Source: Krasilnikovozyma curviuscula (lineage: Eukaryota; Basidiomycota; Tremellomycetes; Cystofilobasidiales; Mrakiaceae). Taken from it: 64,000 bases of DNA. The stretch spans positions 62,001 through 126,000 of the forward strand of contig MVAQ01000015.1 of assembly GCA_014825775.1 (NCBI GenBank). Reading direction: 5' to 3'. Made by a program: the position numbers and the translations under genes. Positions 45,401 to 55,536 of the stretch are shown here, piece by piece; position 1 is the stretch's first letter; each line of letters opens with the position of its first letter. The notes under the pieces were generated by a model. That model ran no database searches. It had not been told where the DNA came from and saw nothing but the letters and a program-made list of their open reading frames with translations.

Positions 45401-47736
45401 TGAAACCTGACATAACTTTCCCTGTAGTTGTAGTATTTCCTCTCCTTTGCGGCTTCTTAATCGGTTTCTGCACGCTTCCGCTACTTCCTACCGGTGCCTG
45501 GTCTTTCCGAGCAGACTTCAATACGAAACACCCGATTATAGCTTGCTTCTTGTGAGTATCTACTGCCTAACTTGGTCGTTGAGGACCCTATTCTGACGCT
45601 TGCTCCTCTCTTGATCTAGGCATTGGATGCTTGGTACGATATGTGAGTTTCCAACTCTTTCTGCCAGCTTTCTCAATTGTCACTCAATTGTCTCAACGTG
45701 TCTACTAGTCATGTTTGGATTCGCTCAGCTTCTTGGAGTCCACAGGGAGACTTTGCGTAAAGGAGTATTTTACATTATCCGGTTAGTTACTCGTCTCGCG
45801 AGAAATCTTGCATGCAGTCACATGCTCACATTCATTTCTTTTTATTCTATTTTTGCTCAGAGATCCGCAAGATCCTACTTTCCATCCCGTCAGAGAGATT
45901 ATGCAACGTAAAACGTTGAGTCAACTGCACAAGCTGACGGTCAGCGCGATGATGTGTAAGTTTTTGCTCATATCGTTCTCTCTCTCATCATTTCACGATG
46001 GCTCATTCCGTTTTGACAGATGGATGTGTCATCTCCATGACGTTCGGTGCGAGTCTGTTGATCATCAAAAGCATCATCTGGACCGCCTTACCTCTCCGAT
46101 GGGATTATACGTGAGTTACTCACTAGACATCTGTTGGTGCTACTTGCTGACTTTTTTCGTTGTGCAGTGTGTCTCTCTCTCAGATTCCGATAGACCTCTT
46201 GGTCCTGCATTTCATCCTCCCTCACACCATGCACTATGTCAAGCCCACTCGACGATTCAAGAAATTCGTGGCAACTTGGTGGTTGCACGTAGCTCATGCT
46301 CTACGCTTGACGGCGTTCTTCATTCGTCAAAAGGATGGACATTCTGTTCTTATCGAGGATGAGATCGATACTCCTCTGAAGAAGTTCATCGACGTCGTCG
46401 TCAAATTCGGTTTCCGCGACAACATAAGTAAACCAGGTGGGATCTACGCTCGCGTCCCAGCAGCCGATCAGGTGGTTATCATTCCAAAAACCAAGATGTT
46501 TATACAAACAACGCCAGAGGGCGTTCCTTTGACGAAGGAGGGTCATATCAGGATGAAGGCACAGAACAGCGCTACTATACGGAGGGTTCATACCGTCGAG
46601 AAGGACTTCCAAGTAATGTGGATCCCATCACACTTTAGGAACAGGATCTGGCTATCTATCTTCCTGGTTTGGCTCACCACTCTTGCCCTCATTATTATTC
46701 TGGTCCTCGTTCCTGTCATGATTGGACGAGGTATCTTCAGCATGTTCATCGACCACCATGTCCATGACATCTACTCTTTTATCGTCGGAAGCTATGTTCT
46801 CTGGTCTTCTTACGGTCTCTCTAGATGGGCATCAAAGAAGGCTCAAAAGATGTTCAAAGCTGAGCGACTCCGTCGATCCACTCGCAGCATCAGGCTGAAG
46901 AGGTCGCTCTTCTTCGCGTCCAAGCTGCTTTATCTCGCGCTCACCTTTGGGACTTTGGTTCCATTGATGTTGTCTACTATAGTGGATCTCTACGTCATCT
47001 TCCCATTCAAGTTTAATGATGCGGATGATCCAGTGTTTCACTTTTGGGAGGAATGGGCTCAAGGATTCAGTAAGTTGCCCTCCAGAAGTTCAACGTTTGT
47101 TGGAGATATCCTAACCTGAAGTGTTGAAACATCTCCAGTTTGGATGCACCTCCTCTACCGCCTCGTTTCTCGTGTCCGTGTCACTGAGTTTACTGCCTTC
47201 TCCATCGCAACGATCCATCGAGTGAGTCTTCTTCTGGTATCTTTGTTTCTCGCTCTACTTTTCTGAACCTGTAGTCTCTCTTGCACCAGATGGCAACCGC
47301 TGGTGTCACGAAAACACCAATTGCAGACATGAACAAATACATCCTGTATCCCTTCTTCGCCCTTGCTCTCGTCTTGATCGTCCCACCAGCTCTCGCCATT
47401 TGGCTATTGCATCTATGGCTTGGACCAGTGATCAATACATTAGCCGCTTGTGAGTTTCTGCATGATCGCTTCGATGACATCCAATAACTAACGTAAGCTG
47501 TTCCGTTGCGTTCAGTCCGCATTACCTACCCTTTGGTCCTTATGATGGGCATCCAGTTCATCGCTTTCCGGATCTTTACCGCTAAATTCCGAAGATGGGC
47601 CGTTGCTCTGAGAGACCGGGAGTACTTGGTCCACGTTCGCATCCAAAACAAAGACGAAAAGAAATCTCAGAACGGAGGTGAAGGTGTCATCAACGGACAT
47701 CATCGTCCTGCTGCTCCACCCCAAGTTCCTGCATAG
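42427..47736 (+). CDS. SSM4: SSM4/DOA10 (MARCH6), ER RING-CH E3 ubiquitin ligase
   Basis: Polytopic ER/inner nuclear membrane ligase of ERAD-C, acting with Ubc6/Ubc7 and Cdc48; degrades misfolded proteins and sterol enzymes. N-terminal RING-CH finger: DICRICRSPAEPGAPLYHPC, NCSGSIKYIHEDCLMTWL, then SCETCGMIYHFKK (C4HC3). Early exons: 42427-42484, 42564-42660, 42742-42860, then a long exon from 42942. Hydrophobic spans follow (AVIVVTLWLVGVPLTVRW; LIRGHITCISLMVIVAVLFM), a long acidic cytosolic loop (43.3-44.6 kb), then many more spans including the TD-like region around VALVTAVFATAITVMVLIPF. The C-terminal cytosolic tail ends NGHHRPAAPPQVPA at TAG 47734-47736. About a dozen or more membrane segments, as expected. 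The intron at 44105 uses a GC donor (GCAAGT). Confidence 0.95.
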
Positions 47737-47926
47737 TTTCTTTATTTTTAGTTTTTTTCTATTTTATTGTAACATCTTCTTCTGTCCACCACACCAGCTG
47801 GCTCATTATGACCTACCCGCATCGCATCTTCTTGCCGAGACTGTCCTGCAGTTGTCATTGAACTCTGCAAGGTATCGTGGACAAATTCTGTTATTTCTAT
47901 TGTATCCAAAGGCTATATGTCAAATG

Positions 47927-49262
47927 TCAGTAATGTTGCCGCACCGAGAAGCAACGCTGCACTTCCTGATCGATCGCAACCCAGATATCTTCTTCTCCAG
48001 CCACCCACCCCGCCATCCGAGCTTTACCACTATACGTTCTTACAGCACCTTCAAACGCGATCTTCAATTTATTGCCGTATTCGTCCATTTCTCCAAACGT
48101 GACTTCGCGTGTCGAGATGTACCCCAGACTGTAGAGAGAGCTTGATTTCCGCGCCAGAGTGTTTGAAACGAAGAGCGTTAAATGAAAAAGCGACGTAGTC
48201 ACCAGTGATATAAACTCTCACTTTGATATTGATTGGAGAATGTCCTTGTGGTGATGATGATTGCTGTTCGCGAACCAGATGTTGTTGAAAGCAGCTGGTA
48301 GTGCGAATGGATCACTGTTGACTATGTTCTGAATAATGACCATCAAAAGGTTACACAGTGAATTTATTCGGATGTGCGGCCACCTAGGGGCGATTGATCA
48401 GGATTGACCAAAATTCGTATGTTAAGGAAACAGAACATAAATGTCACTTACATCCCTTCGCCGCTTCCACTACAAGACACCTGCCCTCTAGCGAGAGAGA
48501 GATTTATTGCAGTGGGGATACTGTGAGAGAGACGTGGGAAGAAGGTAGAAAGGGTTGAGCCAAAGACTAAACCCGGAAACACAATATGAGCGTTGATCTC
48601 AGCGGACGCGTCCATCACTCTTCATTTTCAGAGTCAGTTGGTGGCTTCTCTAATTGCTGAGAAGAAAGACTCACAGTCGGTCTGAATCTGAAAGTGCTGC
48701 TGATTCCATTATCTCCCGCATTTGCTCTGCATCGAGGTCCTAACACAAGTTGGCAACAAATTTCAAAATGCGCGCCGACACTACACACCACCACCAGCGC
48801 GATGAGATGGAGGAACTCACATTCAAAACAGTCTCCTCATCTTCATCCTCTAGGACCAAGCTTTCGACTTCACAAAGCCATATCATCGCTGTGGGTTCTC
48901 CCCTCTTCCTCCTGTTCTTCAGACTCTCGACAATCGCGAAAGCAGATGAAGGGTCAGCGCAACGCTGGAAACACAAGACAATGTCTGCGTCTTGACACGC
49001 CTGGTACACCAGCTGCGAGTCGAGAAGATCCAATAGGACTGGGGTCACTCCTAAGCTGGTGAACACATCGGCTAGGATGGGATTCCGTGTCACCGCTCTG
49101 AGGTGATAGTTGCTCGATAACCCCGCGATGATCTGAGGCAAGATACTCCCTGAGAAGCACACCGTCAGACAAACATAACTCGAAACAGATAATTTTCTTA
49201 AACCCACCTCCAATGTACCCAGAGGCGCCTAAAATCAGAACACTTCGAGACTGGGGCGACAT
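47927..49262 (-). CDS. NAD(P)-binding Rossmann-fold (extended SDR/epimerase-like) protein
   Basis: Starts MSPQSRSVLILGASGYIGGS: a hydrophobic beta strand then GASGYIG, the GxxGxxG nucleotide-binding motif of extended SDR/NmrA-like proteins. It continues YHLRAVTRNPILADVFTSLG, VTPVLLDLLDS, QDADIVLCFQ (typical alternating strands), with an acidic loop LVLEDEDEETVL. After introns: INAHIVFPGLVFGS and NIWFANSNHHHHKDILQSIS; the last exon ends QEVQRCFSVRQHY at the stop at 47927. Proteins of this kind include epimerases and regulatory dehydrogenase-like sensors. No YxxxK is evident, so catalysis is doubtful. Five to six exons. Confidence 0.7.
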
Positions 49263-49861
49263 AGTGACTTGATCGGCGTGATGCTGTAAATTTCATAGAC
49301 GCACCATAATACTGCGTTCCGAGTCTTCAAGAGAGATAATGTTGTTCAAGGCCAACTACCGTCCTCTTTTTCTTGACTCGTTTCAGCGTCCACTCGGTTA
49401 TTCGTTCGACGGTGACGCTGGATGTCTTTTTAGCGGGTTGCGGTGCCGCTTGCAGTTTGACGAGTGCGCTGGAACTGTCATTCACACACTGACTCGACGG
49501 CGGTGTGCCATGCGGTCCGCTCTGCCCATCTTTCTCCCTTGTTTCCTTCGCTTCTGTGAGGCACTAACGTAACGAGTATGTGAGAATGTCAATACAAACA
49601 GCGCTTTCATTCTTGCAATGTGGCGTCATTCGCTAAGGTGAAACTGCGCTTCGTGTCGAGATCGGAGCAATCAAGCGGGCTGGGAAGGGTATTATTGCCA
49701 TCATGGGCAAGATGTATGTAAAGATTAAAATAAGTAAAGGTTCCTTCAATTAAAGCATCACCATGTACTCGTCGTTGTTTTGTTTTACAGCCAAAAGAAA
49801 AGAATTACAAAAGAAACCCACCTCCAAAGGGGGCTCTCTTGCATGAAGGCAGAAAGAAAAT
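49263..49861. other. Intergenic between two minus-strand genes
   Basis: About 600 bp: promoter of the Rossmann-fold gene and 3' flank of the clathrin-adaptor gene. No coding signal. Confidence 0.45.
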
Positions 49862-52800
49862 CTAGATCAAGGATCCCTGTTGTCCGTAGAGATTCGAACC
49901 ATTTTGTTGAGGTTGCTGTTGGTGGTTGGGTTGCTGCTGCTGCGAAGCAAACAGCGACTGACCGAATCCAGCCGTTTGTTGGATTCCACCACCACCAGGC
50001 GATGCAGAGTTGGAAGAGAAGAGACTGGCACCGAACGAACTTGTAGGCTGGAAGGGCTTCACGCCTTGTACGCCCGTAGCCTGCGACGAGAGGAAACCCG
50101 TGGGTTGGCTCGTCTGGAACGACGCTGGCATGCCCGTGGGTTGAGAGTTGAGGAGGGAGGTTGAAGACGATGAGGTCGCAGGAAGACCAGTTGGTTGAGC
50201 CGATAAGGATGAGGGGAAGTTGGTGAAAGACGATGGAAGCGTAGACTGGCGGAAGGGGTTGGGGGTACCTGTCGCTTGGGACTGGAGGAAGGATGGAGTA
50301 CTTCCGCTGGCTGCAGAAGGGGACGCTGGCATCGAAGAGACCAACGTCGAGCCAAAGTTGGACGATGGTTTGAACGGTTGGACTGATGAGCCAGGGAAGC
50401 CAGTCGATTGTGGCTGAATTGGTGACAACGAAGACGCCTGAGTGGAGCCCGTGGGTTGGAACGATAGGGATGAGAAACCAGTGTTCAACGACGAGACTGA
50501 TGGGGTCGACGTTGGACCAGCTGAAGCTGGTCTAGCAAAACTTGAAGCCATGTTTGACATAGTGTTGCCATTCTGGGCTCCAATCGATGACGGGTTCGAC
50601 AAGAACTCCTGCTCCTCTCCTACACTTCCCAAGCCAGACCGGAACCCACTAAACGAGAGCTCGTTGAGAGAAGGGCCTTTCTTTTCCGGTGCAGGTGTGG
50701 AGGATGGTAGCTGATACCCAGCTGGAGCGAATGGGTTCTTTGAGCCAGTGACTTGAGCTGTGAGCGGCGCAATGGGAGCTTGGCTGAACGACGAGGTGGT
50801 AGGTGACGGTAAAGTGGATGCCCTCTGAGGAGAAGAGAATGAAAATGCGTTGGATGGCTGATGACTGAACGGGTTGGTTCCTGTAGCTTGAGGTTGCAAG
50901 AACGACTGCTGCTGTTGTTGTTGGGGTTGAAGAAATCCAGTCTGTTGTGGCTGCAGGCCACCTCCGCCATTCATCATGAAAGGGTTCAAACCCGTCTGAT
51001 GCGGCATCAGCATGCTCTGTCTAAAAGGGTTGCTTCCCGTCGGCTGAGGCTGGAGCATGTGCATCTGGGGCCCAGCGCCCTGGAAACCAGTCATCTGAGG
51101 CATCTGCATCTGAGGTGGTTGAGGGAAGCCCGTTGGCTGAGCAAAGAGTTGTTGACCATGGCTCATACCCATCCCCATCTGCTGCTGTTGTTGCATCGCC
51201 GTAAAGGGGTTGAAAGCAGCCTGCTGCTCGAAATGTGTCGTTGTGGGACTGGAATGACGGATAAATTCACTCAGCAACACCATTTGTGACAGAGAAAGAC
51301 AAAGAGCACCTACGAAGAAGTCTGAGGATTGAACATGGTAGGCTGATTCTCCTCGATGCTGGAGAAGAAGTCCAGTAGCTCATTCGATGGGCCCTTTGGA
51401 GCGGGAGCTGTGGACGACGAAGCTGCTGGGGAAGCTAAAGTAGAGGCTGGAGCGGCACTGGAAGCATCGATAGCCGCTGGCTTGGATGCAGTGGCTGTAG
51501 CTGTGGAAGCGAATCAAAGCAGGGAGTGTGTCAACACCACAACCAGAAGAAACTGAGAATCCATAGGAAGGAAACTTACGTTTTGGAGTCTTACCATCAG
51601 CAATGTCCTTGTTGGCTTTGTACTCAATTCGGTTTTGTTCAAAGTTGGGATCCTTGATGTAGTCTTCCAGTGCAGTGACAAGTGACACAGGGGCCTAATA
51701 GTACAACGACGGTAGGTCAGAGAGGTTTCATTTTTAGCTCAAATAGGATCTGACGAGTTACTCACATGTTTGAGATTAGGCACAGGAACATCAATGATGG
51801 CATTGAGCTCCCTGGCGAATTTGAGGTACTCCACCACTTTCTTTGTCTGAGCGCAAAATCCTTTGTAGAGAGAAAGTGCTTCAGTTGCATCCTTGAGAGA
51901 CATTTCAAAGTAGTGTTCTAAATGACAACGCGAAAAGGACTTGATGAGAAAACGAAGTAACATTTGAGTTTATGAGGTTTGAGGAAAGGAAACATACCAA
52001 GCAGGTTGATGACACCCTCGTTTCCAGCTTGGAAGAGGACGAGAAGGTCCTTGACTGACATTCTAAAAGCTTGGACTATGCACTCATCCTCTAGATCGTC
52101 TTTGTAAAACTGGGTTCAAGGAAGAAGGTTGAGAGTCAGCGAAGGAAGTCGTCGACAGAAAGGCAGCCAGGTCTGGCATAAGCGACTGCAAGACAAGTCT
52201 ACTCACTTCGCACTTGATCAACGCATCAATTACCCTCTGTACGCTCTTGGTTTCCTTCAACAAGCCCTTCTCGACGCTCAGGGCCCTCAGCTTCCTCGCC
52301 CTCTCGCTCCTCATCTCCTCGCCAGTCCTGTAGCCACTGGCGCGATTCGTCTCCGCCTGGACACGGACTATGTCATGGTTGAGTTCGTGGTAGCTTTTGA
52401 TTCTCGCGTGGAGGTAGTGCGCATAATGCGTTAGCGTCGGGGCGTGCGAGTAGCCTGCCAGTTCCGCGGGCGTGGGTAGCGGTTTCGGTTTCGCAGGATT
52501 CGACGACGGAGCAGATGGTGGGAGTGGTGAAGGTGGTCGAAAGAATGGGGAGTGGCCACCATCGATGGGGGATCGGAGGGAAGGTGATAAGGAAGGAGCG
52601 CCTGTGTTAGAATTAAGCTCGTTCGTCGATGAAGTTTAGAAGAAAAGGAAACCGAAAGAAGACGCAAAAAATGAAGACAGAGAAATATGTGATGGATTTA
52701 TAGAACGTACCTTCCCAGAATGAGCCAGTGCCGACGCTTTTCAGGCGGAGGACGTCGGCTTGGGCCAAATAAGTTAGCACATTGTCTGTGCCTCCAGACC

Positions 52801-53499
52801 GGATGATGGTATGCAAGATCAGCAGAGCCTTGAACACAATCTATAAAAAAGTGAACAAGGAGAGAAGTGTAAGTACGCGGCCGCTCATTCGTTGAACTAT
52901 TTCAGGAACGCTGCGAAGAATGCACTAAGGACGACAGCGCTTTAAAGGGAGACTCACGTCTGGATTGGGCTCCCGTAGCCTTGGAACGAGAGCCGAACAG
53001 ATATCCTGAACAGCTCCATCTGTACCATGTGTAGCAGCTATTATCGGGCTTGTTTGAGGGATTGAGGGAAATCGAGGGGGAGAAGGAGGGACGAGCGAAA
53101 CGGGAGGTGCGAAAAGTCAGCATTTCTCGTCTATCGCATTCCTCATTCGCAGACGATACGGCTTACTCGAGGTACTACAGTAAAAGAATGAGAACAACAT
53201 AATGTCAGTAAATAAGAGGCTGCTTCATCGAGGGAACAGCGGATCGAGATGGCTTGTCCCTCGCCGTAAAAAGGGTGACGATTCTTCTCTGTTGCTGGGA
53301 CTTACTTTGGCCTTTGGTGCGCCCTTCTTGGCCTTGCAGGCCTTCTACTCGTCCACAATTCCAAGAGAACAAGCAGTCAAGAGGTCAAAACAAACGAAAG
53401 GGAGAAGAGATGGTGTCAGCTTTGTGGGACCCTTCAAGCATGCAGCAGGAGAAACGGGGAGCGTGCCTTGATCATCTTCTCGCTCGTAGTGTCAGGCAT
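49862..53499 (-). CDS. ANTH-domain clathrin assembly protein (AP180/CALM, yeast Yap1801/1802 type)
   Basis: Binds PI(4,5)P2 and cargo/SNAREs and recruits clathrin at endocytic sites. Starts MPDTTSEKMIK; the lipid-binding cluster KACKAKKGAPKAKYLDPIIA is assembled from three exons, including an 8-nt microexon (53167-53174). ANTH domain continues AATHGTDGAVQDICSALVPR, FKALLILHTIIRSGGTDNVL, AYAHYLNARIKSYHELKHDM, and KCEFYKDDLEDECIVQAFR-like segments through EHYFEMSLKDATEALSLYKG. The disordered C-terminal half (49.9-51.3 kb) is Gln/Pro/Ser-rich with six NPF motifs (EH-domain ligands such as Pan1/Ede1) and about thirteen QxTG motifs, most as LxxQxTG, the Ark1/Prk1 kinase site of actin-patch proteins. 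Stop TAG at 49862-49864. The first donor appears to be GC (AAG then GCACGC). Confidence 0.93.
49900..51250 (-). repeat. Degenerate LxxQxTG / NPF protein-repeat region
   Basis: Within the adaptor's C-terminal exon, short protein repeats of the form LxxQ[PASVQ]TG recur, several followed at once by NPF: LFAQPTGF, LQPQPTGSNPF, LQPQQTG, LQPQATGTNPF, LTAQVTGSKNPF, LSFQPTG, IQPQSTG, LQSQATGTPNPF, LSAQPTG, LNSQPTG, LSSQATG. Copies differ in DNA, so they are ancient and selected at protein level rather than recent duplications. Confidence 0.85.
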
Positions 53500-54002
53500 T
53501 TTGAAGCTAGCCCTACTGCACCTTCTCTGTGCCCTTAATCACCTGAGGAATCTACAAGGAGAATGGGAGAGGGACGAAACAAAAGGGACGAATAAGCGAA
53601 GGGTGATGGGGAGGGGGATATGATGGCTGGCGAGAGCGAGCCTGAACCGGGCGGACGCACGAAGACAGCGTGGGCGCGAAAATTGGCCACAAAAGCAAGT
53701 GACAAGCCTGCAATGAGGTCTACTCCAGAGCAGGTATGAACCATCATTGGGTTTTCTAGAGATAGCGGCGTCGTATTTCGTGGTAAGAAAGACGAAGGGC
53801 TGGGTACGCTGGTGCAAAGTTATGTCGCAACTTCGAGATGGTTGCAAGCAACTGCAAGTCTGGATACAGTGCATGTATATGAGGGAGAAATACAAACTGA
53901 TAACAGAATCTCTAGGTTCAAAATAATAAGGGGTGGAAAGCTCCATATACAGCTTCATTCTATTTCTAACGAAACTTCTGAAACCGGCACGAAAACAGAT
54001 GT
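53500..54002. other. Intergenic between two minus-strand genes
   Basis: About 500 bp: promoter of the clathrin-adaptor gene and 3' flank of the Mpv17-family gene. No coding frame supported. Confidence 0.45.
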
Positions 54003-55035
54003 CTAAACGACCACCGTCGCCGCCTGGTTCGCTTCGATCACCTTCCCGGCACCGAGTATCTGCTGCTGTTGATGTGCAGCTCGGACACGCATCTCAGCTC
54101 GTTGGTTCACGTACGAGAGGTAGCTTGACCATCCTAGGCCAACGACCTGCATCACAGCGACGCGGTTCTCGAGCGGAACGAAGAGCAGGTTAATGACTTG
54201 AGCAGGGGTGAATCTGTTAAGAAAACTCAACCCTGTTGAGCTTATGCTGAGGCTAGAGTGGTCAAAATCTGAAGAGATCCACGTACACGAAGAATCCTCT
54301 CATCGCCGTCGGTATCGTCTGTATCTTGACCTTTTCCCAACCTTCTTGCAAAGACCGACCTTCTAGAAGGGTAGAGCATGTGAAGAACATCGACAGCGTG
54401 AAGGGCCCCCAGATGATTGCGTCCTATTTGGTGTTCATTGCGTTGAAACAGAGAAGAAATGAAAACAACGTTCAGCGCCGATCCATCTGTGCAAGATCTA
54501 CTTGCTTTGAGATTGAACGTACAACGGCGAGTTTACCAACAAAAGCTGTACAGGAGGCCAACACATGTCAGACCTCTATCGACAAACTGGGAAGGCAAAA
54601 CCAAGAGAGATCGAAAAAGATATATGACTCACTCGTCGTCTTACCACCGAACTTCATTGCGTTCAGCTTCCCGTACCACCAATGCAACAACGGCGCATGT
54701 ACAAATGTTCCGTAGACACCTATCCTGCCTGTCCTTACGAACTACCGAGTTCAGGCCAAGGTCTCAGTGAGCTTTCGCTTTTGAAAGCGACATGAGAAGG
54801 TATACGCACGTCATGGTTTGAACCTTTTCCTTCAATGAGCTGCTGGGCAATACAGTCTCCCGTACTCCAAATCACACCACCAGCCGCCATCTTGGTGAGC
54901 ACTGTATAAGAAAGAGAAGAACGAGAGAAGGGCGCCTCAGTGCGACTGGCGCGTTTCGAGAGAGGAGGAAAGGGAACATGACTGACCAGGTCGTTTCACG
55001 AGTGACGCAGAGTACGCTGCCCAGAATGAAGCCAT
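54003..55035 (-). CDS. Mpv17/PMP22-family membrane protein (Sym1-like)
   Basis: Small four-span protein of the mitochondrial inner membrane or peroxisome. The start is MASFWAAYSASLVKRPVLTK in two exons; the join at a GTCAGT donor and ATACAG acceptor restores the family N-terminus RPxLTKMAAGGVIWSTGDCI AQQ. Further landmarks: GVYGTFVHAPLLHWWYGKLN, DAIIWGPFTLSMFFTCSTLL EGRS, and the C-terminal block QVINLLFVPLENRVAVMQVV, GLGWSSYLSYVNQ (family pattern FxFVPxxxRVxxxxxxxxxWxxYLS). The tail after it is longer than usual (RAEMRVRAAHQQQQILGAGK) and ends VVV at TAG 54003-54005. Mpv17 relatives form or regulate pores that protect mitochondria under stress; yeast Sym1 is needed for ethanol growth at high temperature. 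Confidence 0.88.
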
Positions 55036-55536
55036 TGCCTTGAATTGCAGCTGCCCTGCGATGCAATTTCCAGTGGGTGCTGATTTTTTCCAGGGTGGCG
55101 GTCAGTGGCAGCCTCACCGCCGAGATTATTTTTGTGTATTGCCGTTTGACGTCGACAGAGGTAAACAAAACCCCTTGTCAAGGCACTCGAGCCTTCCTCC
55201 CAGCCCCAAAGGGTTCAGGCCTGAACGTCGCCCCTCTGTTGGGCCAGACTTGCCTTGTCTTGTGATCCTGAGTGGCCTGCCGAACCTCAACGCGGACAGG
55301 GACCTTCGCCCTTCCTCCCTCTGGTCCAAAGTCAGCAGCACCCCCTCCCAACAGCTTCAGCACCAGTACAACATATATTCATACTTCTAATACGTTTATA
55401 GGGAACCAGGCACCCCACTGTCTTTCAGCAGGGTTCAACACCTTCACCGAGAAAACACGACCACAAGAAATTTCTCCACAGACCTCTCTCTTCACGTCTT
55501 TCAAACAACTGAAAACAACTTCAATTAGCAATCAAG
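55036..55536. promoter_or_regulatory. Bidirectional promoter region (Mpv17-family gene / MDM34)
   Basis: About 500 bp between divergent starts, both products acting at or near mitochondria. The stretch just before MDM34 is C/T- then A-rich. No specific element identified. Confidence 0.45.
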
